Assembly: GCF_030936135.1 (NCBI RefSeq)
Contig: NC_082618.1
Location: forward strand, 5,739,034 to 5,803,033
Direction of reading: 5' to 3'
DNA from: Gavia stellata
Lineage: Eukaryota; Chordata; Aves; Gaviiformes; Gaviidae
Length of the DNA stretch: 64,000 nt
The notes beneath the pieces are model-generated. The model was not told where the DNA came from, ran no database searches, and saw nothing but the letters and a program-made list of their open reading frames with translations. Shown one piece after another: positions 18,306 to 29,600 of the stretch (position 1 is its first letter; the number at the start of each line of letters is the position of its first letter). The translations under genes and the position numbers were made by a program.

Positions 18306-21275
18306 AGCCGCAGGAAGCCGGGAGGGACACCGGCTTCTCCCGGGGCTCTGGGGAGGTGCCGATGGGAAAAGACCCTCCCCTGTCCCCCCTGCAGTGTGCT
18401 GGGTGCAACACCGTCACCCCTTCCCTGCCCGGCGCCCAGCAGCATCTGTGCCCTCACGCCCACCCCCTGGGAGAGCCCTGAGGCCAGACTCCTCTGGGGG
18501 AGGAGGGCAGGACCCCTCCCAGGGAGCCTTCCCCTCCTCTGACACTGCTGCTCGGCCTGCTTTTGGGCACATCACTTCACCTCCTTGCTGGGCCAGCCCC
18601 TGGTCCAGCTGGCAGGGCTGGGGTTTCTCTGTGCCCGCTGTCGCCGAGGGGTGCTCTCAGTCCAGGCTGGTGCCAGGCCCCACCAAGGGAGGGACATTTC
18701 TGTTGCAGTGGCTGTACTTTTGGGACACCCCACACCAAGCATTTACCTGCGTGCTGGATAGTGGGGAAGATGCTGGTCCCACCTCCCGGGAGCGTGGTCC
18801 AGGCCCCTGTGACACGCTGTCAGTGGACTCCCCGCATCTGGACTCACCTCTCCGCTCCTCGAAGCAGACCCCGAACCCCGCTGCTGCTCACCGTGACACC
18901 AGCAAGCACTGGGGTGTCTCCGTGGGTCTGGCTGCGGTCACACAGGCTCGGCTGAGCCCCAACAGCGGCCACAGCACGGCCAGGCTCCCCTCAGCCTCAT
19001 CAGCACCTTTGGCTGGGAAAAACATCATCTCCAGGGGCTCCTCTCCAGGGTGAGGAGGGGGTACAAGAGGAAACACATTGCCATAGCCTTCCTGGGGGAA
19101 AAGGGGATGGCAGACACAGCCCCACAGCTCGGGGGGACAAGGGCAGCTGGCAAAACACGGGACAGCCCTTGTGCCACTCTGCACCAAGGCTGGGGCTGAG
19201 ATCAGCACCAGGCGAAGGGAGTCAGAGCCCCTTTTCCATGTCTCACGTTACACCCAGGCTTCCAGAGATTTGGGGCTTATTTCCCCGCAGAGCTGCCTGA
19301 TGCTCACAGCTAGGGAAATATTTCGGTGTCCCTGGGGGTTATTACCAGCCCTAGATGCTGCTCCCCAGCTCCCCTTCCCCACATCGCCATAAAGTGGCCC
19401 CGAGCCCTGGAATATTTCTGGGAGAGGGCAGGGATCGCAACTGCACATGAACTCTCCTGCACCATTCAGGCTCCAGCCTCGGGGCTATTTTTAGCAGTTC
19501 CCTCTGAGATGCTCTTCACTTGCAGTTTTATTTGTGAAATTTAATATACGAGGGAGGGGGGAGGGGAGCGGGGCTGGATCCTGGCACGTCCCCGCTAGCT
19601 GGGAGGCTTAGCCCAGCCTCAGCGACAGGAGACCGACGCAAACCTAACATCATCTGCCGAAGAGCTCCTGTCTCCTGGCGCGCAGGCGGCAGCAGGGGAC
19701 AGGCAGAGCTGATGGGGCGGGGGGCTGCGGTCAGCCCCCGCCTCTGCCACAGCCTCCCAAATCCTCAGGCGAGCCCCTGCCTCCCTCCATGCTGCATCGT
19801 GGGCTCGGGGACCTGCTGTCACCTGATGCTGGCACTTAGCGCACGCACTGGCACGGAGCGGGATGCGTGCGAGGCCGGCAGGGATTTTGGGGAGCCCACC
19901 CAGCACAGCAGGGCTGGCCCCATCTCCAGCCAGAGCAGCAAGAAGCAACCTGGGAGGTCCCTGCCCCACAACGTGGGCCGCAGGAAGGGGGACGGCCATG
20001 GGGAGCACCCACCCCTGTGGCAGCTCCCAGCCCAGAGAGCATCACCTGTGTCCCCTGAGCTCCCAGCACCGGAGACTAACGATGCTAATGAAGCAAACCC
20101 AGTTTGCAAGCTACAGCGTGGCCCGGGGTTGGCGTGTCCCCGTTTACAGGGCATGAGTGTCCCTGCAAATCCAGAGCAGCAGGAAGGACCGATTTCTCCC
20201 TGAGGAGCCCCCGGCAGAACAGAGAGGGAGGGAGAAACCTTTCCCTTTGCCTCGTGACATGAAGGGGACAGTGGCTGACAGGGCAGAGCCCCAAGCATCT
20301 CGCAGCACCTTTTGTTTCTGTTGGGCCAAATGTTGCTCCAGCACCATGGCAGGAGCAGACCCACAGCAGGGAACAACAATCCCACCCCATTCCCAAGGGC
20401 TGGGCGTGCAGCCCCTCCCAGGCACACCAGAGATGCACGAAGGGACGCGACAGCCACACCAGTGACCCCAAACCAGCTTGTCACTGTTGCTGCTAGACAC
20501 ACACACCAGCTTCTAACACAAAAGCATCCCTGTGCAGAGCACCATGGGCTGATACGGTACCTGCCACCCCAGGCCCTGGGAGGGTGCCAGTTCCCTAATC
20601 TCCAAGTGCCGCTAAGCCAAGGCTGGGCAGGGGTGAGGGAAAGTTGCTCTGCTTGAGAGCAGCACCTCCCAAACCTGCTTCTTGTGTTGTTGCATTTCTG
20701 GCCACTTTAACGGCTGAGTTTAGGGTTGCCTGAGCTTAGCTCTGGCCCCATACAGACATTTTGCAGCCAGAGACAGGACCAGTGATGGCAAGGCCCTCTG
20801 GAAAATGCCAGCACCAGGCCAGAGCAGTCCAGAGCAATCCAAACGCATCACCAACTCACACAATTTCATCATTTCACTGCAGGGAAAACAGGTCACATTG
20901 CACACAGCCCACCTGGGGCCCAGAAAGGGCTAAATGGGTACATCCATCTTCTGCTCCTCTCAGAGGCTGTCCGTGCTGAGGTGCCAGTGGCCCCTGCAAG
21001 CCAGGGTCCTTTTCCTGCTGCCCTTCGAGATGAGAAGAGAGCAGCAGCCAGAGGCAGAGAATTGAGGATGCTTGCTACCTCCTCTCCCTGCAAGACCCTA
21101 TTTTGGAGGGTCTCTGCTGTAGAAGAGAAGGGGCTGGTAAAAAGAGGACGAAAGGCTCCCGCTGAGCAAACAGCCTCCTTCTCACCAAATCCAGCCTTCA
21201 GCCCTGCCTGCTCCCATGGGCAGGGCCCAAAGCAGGGGAATGGGATCCTCTCCCCAGCCCCAGAGAGCCACACAC
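18306..21275. other. Intergenic region between RASL10B and AP2B1
   Basis: No exon is recognised on either strand. A perfect MEF2-type site is at 19485-19494. The rest is moderately GC-rich sequence without recognisable repeats. Confidence 0.6.
19485..19494. promoter_or_regulatory. Candidate MEF2 site
   Basis: CTATTTTTAG fits the MEF2 consensus YTAWWWWTAR exactly. It lies about 1.5 kb upstream of the probable RASL10B first exon in an AT-rich pocket. A single 10-bp match is weak on its own. Confidence 0.3.
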
Positions 21276-21298
21276 AGCCGCAGCATCGCAGAAATGAG

Positions 21299-21304
21299 TT
21301 TATT
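21299..21304 (-). terminator. AP2B1: AP2B1 distal poly(A) signal
   Basis: AATAAA on the - strand with a clear G/T-rich downstream element within about 40 nt. It is the most convincing cleavage site after the AP2B1 stop. Confidence 0.65.
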
Positions 21305-21902
21305 TGACATGGACGGCAGGTAAAGCCTGAAGAGCAACACAACTACGCGGCGAACACTCGAATGAGCGGCGCGGCGGGAGAGGAGGGCGAAACACCAACG
21401 ACCGAGCCCAGGCTCTGCCCTGCAGCGCAGAGACACCTACACGCCCAAAAAGCTGGGAAGAAATTTGGCAGGAGAAGGGGGTGCTCAGCAACCCCTCCCC
21501 ACATCAAAGCTACACCGGCTGTTTAGTGGAGGAGGCTTAAGTGTTTCTTCCTGACCCTCTACCATCTCCTCTCTGCCCTGACACAGCATCGCACTCAGTG
21601 CCACCGGTGCTTCCTTAATTGCTCTGTTAATGATTTTTGCAGTGCACCCGCAGGGCTTGGGAGCAAATCACCTCCCAGCACACGTGGGCAGGACTCAAGG
21701 GCTGGATTGCTCCAGCTCTGCCCCACTTTTTCCCCAGCCAGAGCACAGGCGTTCCTACACAGGGACACCACCTTCCTCGGGATCCTGCAGCTCCCGTGCC
21801 CTGCTGGAGTCTCTTCCAGGGTGTTGTGACCTTTTCCCAGCACTGGCTTCTTGGTTGCAGACAGTGCCAAAGCCCTGATGAACCATCTCCCACCATAAAA
21901 TG

Positions 21903-21908
21903 TTTATT
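21903..21908 (-). terminator. AP2B1: AP2B1 proximal poly(A) signal (alternative)
   Basis: AATAAA on the - strand about 1.65 kb after the stop. Use of this site would shorten the UTR by about 600 nt. Confidence 0.4.
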
Positions 21909-23105
21909 GACTTTGAATGTGGCATCTAAAAAGACAACACGGGGGTTGCTATGCATAAGAGCTTTGCTCGCTGGGGAGGAGATGGCGTCAAAGCATGCTG
22001 GGGAGGGCGAAGCCGTTCTGGTTAGTGGCTTGGTTTAAGCAGGACAAGCTATGGATGGAGCAAGGACATGCAAGAGGCTTTGCTTTCACTGCTGTTGCCG
22101 CAGCACTTAGTGGTTGCAATGTGGCGAGTCCACAGCCACAGACTGGAAAGGGAAGCAGTCCTGGCCATAAGGACAGTTCGGAAAAGAGAGGCCAGGGCAT
22201 GGGGCTGCTCGGGATAGGGGGGTGAGAGCAGGAACCCGACTGGCTCTTGTTACTCTGTGCCTCTGGGCACAAAGAGCCAAGCTGCAAATGGAAGCAACAC
22301 TTCCACAATCTGCCTGACTCTCAGCCCAGCCGGACCCGAAGCCCCCAGGCAGGCAGGGTGCAAACACCGCCAAGCCCAAACCATCCCCCATCATGCCACA
22401 GCCAGGGTTTTGGGGGACAGGATGGGAACAGGGAGAGCCGCTTCACTCCCCGTGGCACCCCGGGACACCTCCAGCAGCGGCCCCTCTCCACAGGGGCACG
22501 GCTGGTGCCTGCAGCCCCGGTGGGGAAGCAGCACTGCCACGTTCAGATTTACCACCGCGAGCCTCGGGGAGTGCCAGGGGTTAGTGCAGCGCCAGGTGAA
22601 GGTGGCACAGCTCAGGGATGGCCGAGAAGGCAGTTTGGCCATAGCAGGCACGGAAAGAACAAGAAGAGGGTCTGCAAATGGGGGAGGATGCAGAGACCAT
22701 ACCTGGAGCTCTGGCAAGAGCCTTTTGCTCTAAGAGCAGGCTCGTTTCCTTCATTTCATCCACCGCTGTCCCGTTATCAATCTAGGTCTGCAGCTCCTCC
22801 CCACGCAAAAGCAGCCTCACTTCTCAAATCAGCAGCTAATGAGCCAGGGAGATGGTTGGAGTGAAAACACACCATCAAAAGCAGAGCTAAGTCTGCCAGC
22901 ACAAGTGTAATAAAAAACCCCTCTCTTTAGGGCTCCATCCGCCTCCACGGACCGAACTGATGGCTCTGTTCCTAGATCCCCGAGGCCACGCTCACCCTGC
23001 TAGAGCCCGACGTCCCTGCAGGGCTCCCAATACTTCCTTGGAATCGCCTTCCCTTTAAGCCAATTACAATAGAAAAACTCAAAAAAAATGTATAAAAATA
23101 TAAAA

Positions 23106-23113
23106 TAAAGTGC
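23106..23113 (-). promoter_or_regulatory. AP2B1: Candidate miR-17-family 8-mer target site in AP2B1 3' UTR
   Basis: The - strand reads GCACTTTA, an 8-mer match to the seed of the miR-17/20/93/106 family, in an AT-rich, likely accessible part of the UTR. Functional use is an inference that depends on conservation. Confidence 0.3.
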
Positions 23114-23555
23114 AGTGTTATGTTTTCGACACTTTTGCCTTGTTTTAATGAGCTGACGTGTGGTTTTTGCTTGGTTTTTTTTTTTCAATGAGCAGTATTT
23201 TACAAAATCGTAACTACGCCTAAAGCCATTTAGAAAACACTGAACATTGGCACAAAATGGAGAAGCCCACGAGAACGGACAATGAGTGAGGGGCGAGAGG
23301 GATGTGGGAGTAGTCAAAGCAGTGGTTACAAACTCCATGGACGCTAAAAATATCAAAGGGGTTTGATCCCTATCATCATTAGCACGTGGATACTAATTGC
23401 TACCTTGTTTAATCAGTGCCTTTGACTGAAATCCTACACATGAATACAGCTGCTTCCAGTTAAGAGTGCTTTTCCCTGCACCAGCGGTGAAGGAGGATCT
23501 GGGGACCCCTTTCTCCCCCCTCCTTCTGCAGGGTGAGGCACAGGCTGATCTCCTG

Positions 23556-23630
23556 TTAGTTTTTCAAGATGGCATCGTAGGCCTGGTAGATGTACTGGGA
23601 CACTTCGGGAGCTCGGCATTTCAGGGAGAG
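23556..23630 (-). CDS. AP2B1: AP2B1 terminal exon
   Basis: 75 nt: 24 codons plus TAA. The acceptor is ctctccgcag. Encodes [19 protein letters not shown] and the C-terminal AILKN (residues 928-951), the last helix of the appendage platform. Human has VYDSILKN here, so two residues differ. Confidence 0.97.
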   Translation of the reverse strand, partial: LSLKCRAPEVSQYIYQAYDAILKN

Positions 23631-26600
23631 CTGCGGAGAGGAGAGGAGAGGTTAGCGGTGGTGCAAAGGCAGGCAGGAGCTTTCTACCATCTCCGTGAAG
23701 GCAACTGGAAACATCTGACCTACAGCATGGGTTGGACAGATCACAGACGTGGCTGACGACAGTCACTCAGAATATTTCTCCTGGGTACTGCTTTCTTCAT
23801 CATCAACACTGAACCACCTTTTCAGAACTTGCTACAAGCAGGGAGAGGTACATGAAAGCAAACTCCCACTGTGGGGTTCCCAGATTCCTTAACAAACGTA
23901 GGTGCCTCTGCAGGCATGACGGAAGGGGACATTGCCCCAAACTCTGAGACAAGGGACTTGCTTGCCCTTATGTTGTAAATCACAGCACTAAACCTGGGGA
24001 CTTTAACGATTTGCTGCTCAGTCCTGACGGACACAAACTTGGCTGTCACCCCTCTCTAAAGCAAGGATCAGGCTGAGACCAGGCTTGCGGCACCAATCCT
24101 TGTGCAAACACTTTAAATCACCTTCCAATGCTCGCTTTCACCCTGCGGGTCCCCAGACCATGGCTTTTTCTTGAAACTCCTGGAACAGCTTCCAATAGGA
24201 GATAAATCCTCTAATACCAGGATGCTCAGACACACAGGTCCTCAGAAGGGGAGCAAAGTCAAAGAGAATAGCTATATGCAGGACAGAGCACACCTTCCCA
24301 CCAGCCATAGGCTGATGCCATCACAAGGCCAAAGAGGCTCTGACATCCAGACAGCCGGTCTCCGCTGCAGGAACGCGGCAGGGCATAAATTTTTCCTTGT
24401 TTATGAGAGGGGGAAGGGCATCCTGGCAATGCTTTCTCACTAATGTCTCTTGGCTTTATCTCTGGGTAACCTTGGCAAGTAACTGCTCATTGCTGAGTGG
24501 GCATTATCCCAGCTCACTGGTAACAGAGCAGTGCAATTCTGTTGTTACTCATTTTTTTTGCAGTTCAGTGGGCATTCCTACCCCCCTAGTCAAATTAACA
24601 GGATCTCCCCCAAAACAAGCATGTTAGGCAAAGCAGGGAGAAATCGCTCTGCGTGCGAGGAGTTAGAAGGATCCCAGCCTGTGCCACATGCCCTCCGCAG
24701 TCCGACACCTCACCGTGTAGTTCGGGTTCCCCGGCTGAATGCGAAGCTCGGCCAAGATCCAGATGCCGTTGGTGAGTTTCAGAGACTGGTAGAGCATGTC
24801 CTGGCCCTCCACGTTCCTCTTGGCAATGGTGTAGACATTGTTGTTCTGCAGTTTGCTGGAAACGGTGTCTTCAGAGAGAAGGAAGAAAAAACACATCTGT
24901 TAATTCAGATTGATCATCTGCAGAGACAGGAGAGCCCAGAGAAGCATTCCCAGGATGCAAGTGCACAAGGAAACGCTACTTCTGTCCCAGAGTTTTCCCT
25001 GCGGACAGGAGCAGACATGGCACAAGGAGAAAAAATTCCAATTTGCTTCCATGAACCCACCTCACTCCTTTCAGGCTGTGATCCCTTGTGAAGTATTTGC
25101 CTGTCTTGCAGGGCTTTCACTTACTGCTCACTGCCCTGGCTCACTCAGGACTTGCTGCCTTTACCAAGAGTCTGCAGCTCAGAGGGTAAGAAGAATCTGC
25201 TCTATCTGTAACCCCCAGCAAGCCCCAGGCAGGCTAACCTGGAGGCAGCCAAAGATGAAGGTGGAGAATAACAAAGATCCCTGCCTGAGGCTCGCTCAAG
25301 TGCCTGGTTCTGAGGTCCTGTCCCAACCACAACAGCTCCCTCCTGCTTGCCCCCTTCTCACGTACAGACACCTCTGGTCAAACCAATGTCCTGCAAGGTA
25401 GTATAATACTTTTCTTTTTTTTTTTTTTAAGCTATCACTTGAAATGGTAAAAACCCACAGACATCTGTCTCTAGATATCATAGGGCTGTGATACAGTTTT
25501 AACACACTGTGTGACCTCAGCATTTGCAGAAGATGTGTGATTTCACCTGGAGACCTGTATAGATGTAACCACGACACACGTTATTTCTAAGGGACCTTTC
25601 ACAGAAACAGAGGCAAATATACAGAACACAAAGACCCAAACCCGGTCTCTGGATGCCAAGGCGTCCCTCAGCACAGCACAGAGCAAACCTCAGTCTTTGG
25701 ATGCCAGTAAAAGGGGCACATTCACACTTTGGGTGAAAGGCTCAGGGAGGAGGACTCCACACCTGATAAGCATCACTGGCAAATTCCCATTCCTGGTGCC
25801 CAGCAGGAGAAATATAACTCATTCAAGCTCTCTGCTGGGGCAGGGTGGAACACCCTGTCTGTGCTGGGCCATTATCAGCAGGTTGGGCACTTCGACAGAA
25901 AGCAAGGGAGAGAAGTGGCCTTAAACCAATTTGCACTGAAAGCCAAGAGACTGGAAACGTGGGATCCATTTCAAGGAGCATGAGGAGCAGGACAGCAGCA
26001 GAGAAGTGGCACAAAGCGACAGTGCAGCTCTAATCCATCCCTGCACCTACAAACACCGAAATCCACCGGCATCAGTGCTGGATTTGAGAATGGACACAAG
26101 TCTGTGCTGGTGCACAGAGGGATTGGAGAGGGGACAGCAGAGTGTGTTCATGCACCAGGGAATGGTAGAAGCAGGAAAGAAAGGGCCCACAAATCCACCC
26201 ACTGATGCAGAGACCTGGACCCACTGCCTCTCCCCAGGCCAGTGTTGATAACCAGAGCTGTGGAGCAGCTCCATGGGCAGCCCGGACCCTTTGCCCGTGG
26301 CTGGGCTGAACCCCTTTGCTCCCCAGGCTTCAAAGCAGTTGCGTGCGGGTCGAGGAGGGTTCAGGCATCCAGCTACCCAGACACATTCAGATTTAGGTTT
26401 CCTCTCTTCCCCAGTTACTATGGAAACTGGCAGATATAAGTAACTAATGAGATCCTTTGCTTAAAAACCCTCATTCCCTCTGTCTCCTCCTCCCATCTCT
26501 ACTCCTCCTCTATACAACAAACTCATCCAGGTCAGGGAAACGGGCAATGCAGAACAGTCCCCTGCTCGCAGGGCGCGCAGGTGCGAAAGACCCGCGCTGG

Positions 26601-29600
26601 AGGGACATCACCCACCAGGGATGAAGCCCAAACTCCTATCTCCTCATGCCCCCCCCGGCAGCGAGAGCAGCCTCTGGGGCTTTGCGAAGGCACGGTGTTC
26701 AACATGAGTGGCAGCTCCGAGAGCACATTGTTGTTTGCAAGGGACATTAGTATTAAATGTGATTTTGTTTGTCCAGTTTTAACAGGCTGAGGTTAAACCT
26801 CACTGGTCTGAAGCCCCTCTGGACATGTATCCTGGAAGTGGAATTGCTGGCAAGGGTTCAAGACTTTCTCCAGCAATCTTTATACCTGCCAGCAGCAGTC
26901 TCCTCCTCTGCTGGGTGATGCTGTCAGAGCAAAGGCATTCCCCGGGGAGCATGGGCACAGGGTTGGAAGCAAGGCTGCAAGCAGGAAGCTGTAATTTTGG
27001 CAGCTGTGGGGCCGCTACCCCATCACACGGTGTGATGGCAGGAGGGGAGCGCTCCTGCCACCTGGGGAGCCGCGCTTTGGGGCACAGTGGGCAAGACGGG
27101 GCCACAGAGCAGCTGCTCTTACGTCAAAGCCTTCAACCATGTGATGGCACACACATGGTTGTTTAAATGTTTAAACAGCCACTGCCTCTGCTGGGGGGCA
27201 GATTTCCATACAGGGACGTGCTTGTAGGGGGGTACAGGGAGGGAAACTGAGGCAGGGCAAATTCCTAGGAAAGGCTGTTTTCTACCTCCCTGTCTGACCT
27301 CAGTTACTCCCTGAAGAATGCAAGAAGCTCTAACAAAGCATACCTTGTCTCAGCCAGAGACCTGGAGTGATTGTGAGCAGGCTGGAGTGCTGATGCTCAG
27401 CTCGCCCGAATCCTCCTGCCCCCTCTCTCAGCACAGATTTGGGGACTGGCGAGAGCCTACCCCCTTCCTCCCCAGGTAGCAGCTCCCATCCCTCCTGTGC
27501 TCCCAAGTGTCAGGATTTTGGAGATTGGGCAGAGTTGCTAAGCAACAGTGCCAGGCTGTGCCTGGCTGAAGGCAGGACCGCTAATGCCATGTGACAGCAC
27601 AGCCTATAAAAAAAAAAAAAGACAAAAAGGCAGATATTTGCTGGGAGCAGAGAGCTGAGCCCAGATCTGAACGGGGCTGTTGGTTTCCGAGCGAGAGCGC
27701 AGCACCCACCGAAGCCCCGGTTAGTACCTGGCGCAGGCAGGAGGAGGGCTGAGCCGTGCTTACCTGGGCACGGGTCCCCCCGCACATGCAGGGTCTGGTG
27801 ACTCTGCAAACCAGAGCCACATGAGTCCTTCTGCAAGACGGCACAGTCTAGATCTGACCTCGCTAAGCAACTTTCCGCAGGGCAGCTTCTTTTGGCTCAA
27901 TGCTTATTCTCAAAACCCTCTTGAAGCACAACGTAAGGATACAGAAAGATATCCCCATCGCCAAGGCCAGGGAAGCCTCTGACATCAGTCCCTCTTTCAG
28001 GGTTGGTTTTTTTGTTTGTTTTCCTTTTCTTTTTAAACAGAATTCTTTCCACTACCTCAGTCCAACAACTAAATAGCACACATGGAAAGACAGGCATGCA
28101 GGGAAGAACAGCTGGACAAGGTCTTCTCCCTTGCACTGAAGTAATCCAATTCTTTTCAACAGCACTGTCCTTTGGGGTAAAGCAAAGGACATGCTTAAAT
28201 CTTCTACTCTTACAGCTCAAGAATTTCACTTCTGAACTCAAACAGCCAAGACGACCAATTAGCCACAACAGGAGTTTTCACAAAAGGACATGCACAACTC
28301 CATCAAGATTGATAATACGCCTTCTTTGAACTTGGATCTTCGTGACATTTTGCAACAAGCACCGGATAACAGAAAGTAAAATTTAATGATTATATTTTAT
28401 GCTGTGGTAGCTGAAAACATCCCCATGCCATTTCTAGCAACACTTGAATGGTTCTGAGCATCCAGCCAAGAACTGCATTCAAATACCAAACACATCTGCA
28501 GACTCTGATCCAGCGGGGAAGCACTTCGGGCAATATTATGACAGTACGTTCATTTCCAAGACATGTAATATGCACAGGTTCTATAATTTATTAAAACGAT
28601 CAGGTTACTAGATTTGCACATACAGAAAAAACCCATACCAGGGAAGCTTGTGTATGGCTGTCCCCCAGGTTGTTCCAGCAGGAAAATCCAATTTCTCTTT
28701 GTTCTAGCATTAGCAAATTACTCGGGGCGGAGGGGAGAATCAAAGTGACCACTGCATACCAGTAAAGCCATATTCAACTCCAAACACTAAAGCTGTTGTT
28801 TCACACCAACTTGTGGACCAGTAATAAGCAAGCAAACCCAAAGTTCCTAGAACTGCCGAACAGCACAGCAACTAATTGCCTCCTGTTTAATGGCATTCAA
28901 TCTGCATGTGCAAGTCAGCTTGTCCTCCTTCACTCTGTGGGTTTGGGTAAGCAGAATCTGAAGAAGAATATTTAGCTAATCCAATTTGCACATCTTAGCT
29001 TAATGTAGTGGTCCTTTAAAATTTAGTCGAACTTAGAATGTTGAAAAAACAGTGTAAACAAGACGAACTGAGCTTTAGCGCATGCTCAGTTGCGGGGGAA
29101 CCTCAGTTGGTATAGCTGCACCAACAGCACCCAGATTATTTGAGCTGTAACAGTCTAGGAATCTATTTTCATGCACTAGATTCTTATATTTTCATAGAAA
29201 AACCCAAAAGTCAATTAATTTAGCACTGGATTGATAAGAGATGAGAATGCTGGGGTATAACCATGACCTTGTGCTTTCATTACAAGTTGTATTTCTGAAT
29301 CTGTTTTTCGTCCATGGAACTATCATAACCCCTTCCTAAGAGGCAGATGCATGAAACAGCTCTAACGAATTCAAGATGTGCAGCACATCCCAAGTACACC
29401 TTGGCCCCACAATACAACTCCAGAGAGACTCTCTCCTCCACAGCCATACGGCTCCAGCTCTAAAGAACTGCCTCAGGCCAGTGCCAGCTCTCACCGCTGG
29501 GAACCTGAACCCCAAATCCCTCATCCAGAATTAAGCACTCATTTCTCACCGAATCACTGGGAACTGTGGGAATACCTTCAAGGGTTCAGGATTTGCTTCT

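Larger units (their letters stand above)
21280..23555 (-). other. AP2B1: AP2B1 3' UTR
   Basis: This runs from the AP2B1 stop (23556-23558) to the canonical AATAAA (- strand) at 21304-21299, which is followed by a gctgtgtgtgg G/T-rich element as expected for cleavage. A second AATAAA on the - strand at 21908-21903 could give a shorter form. Length about 2.3 kb, comparable with long mammalian AP2B1 UTRs. Confidence 0.75.

Noticed and set aside
17335-19053. Open frame of 572 codons across the CpG island
   Set aside because: It is a compositional artefact: several frames on both strands are open at once, the translation is Gly/Pro/Arg/Ala low complexity, and it crosses a minisatellite. No protein family is recognisable.
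27230-27260. gggaaactgaggcagggcaa as another MIR
   Set aside because: Only about 20 bases resemble the MIR core and nothing on either side continues the match.
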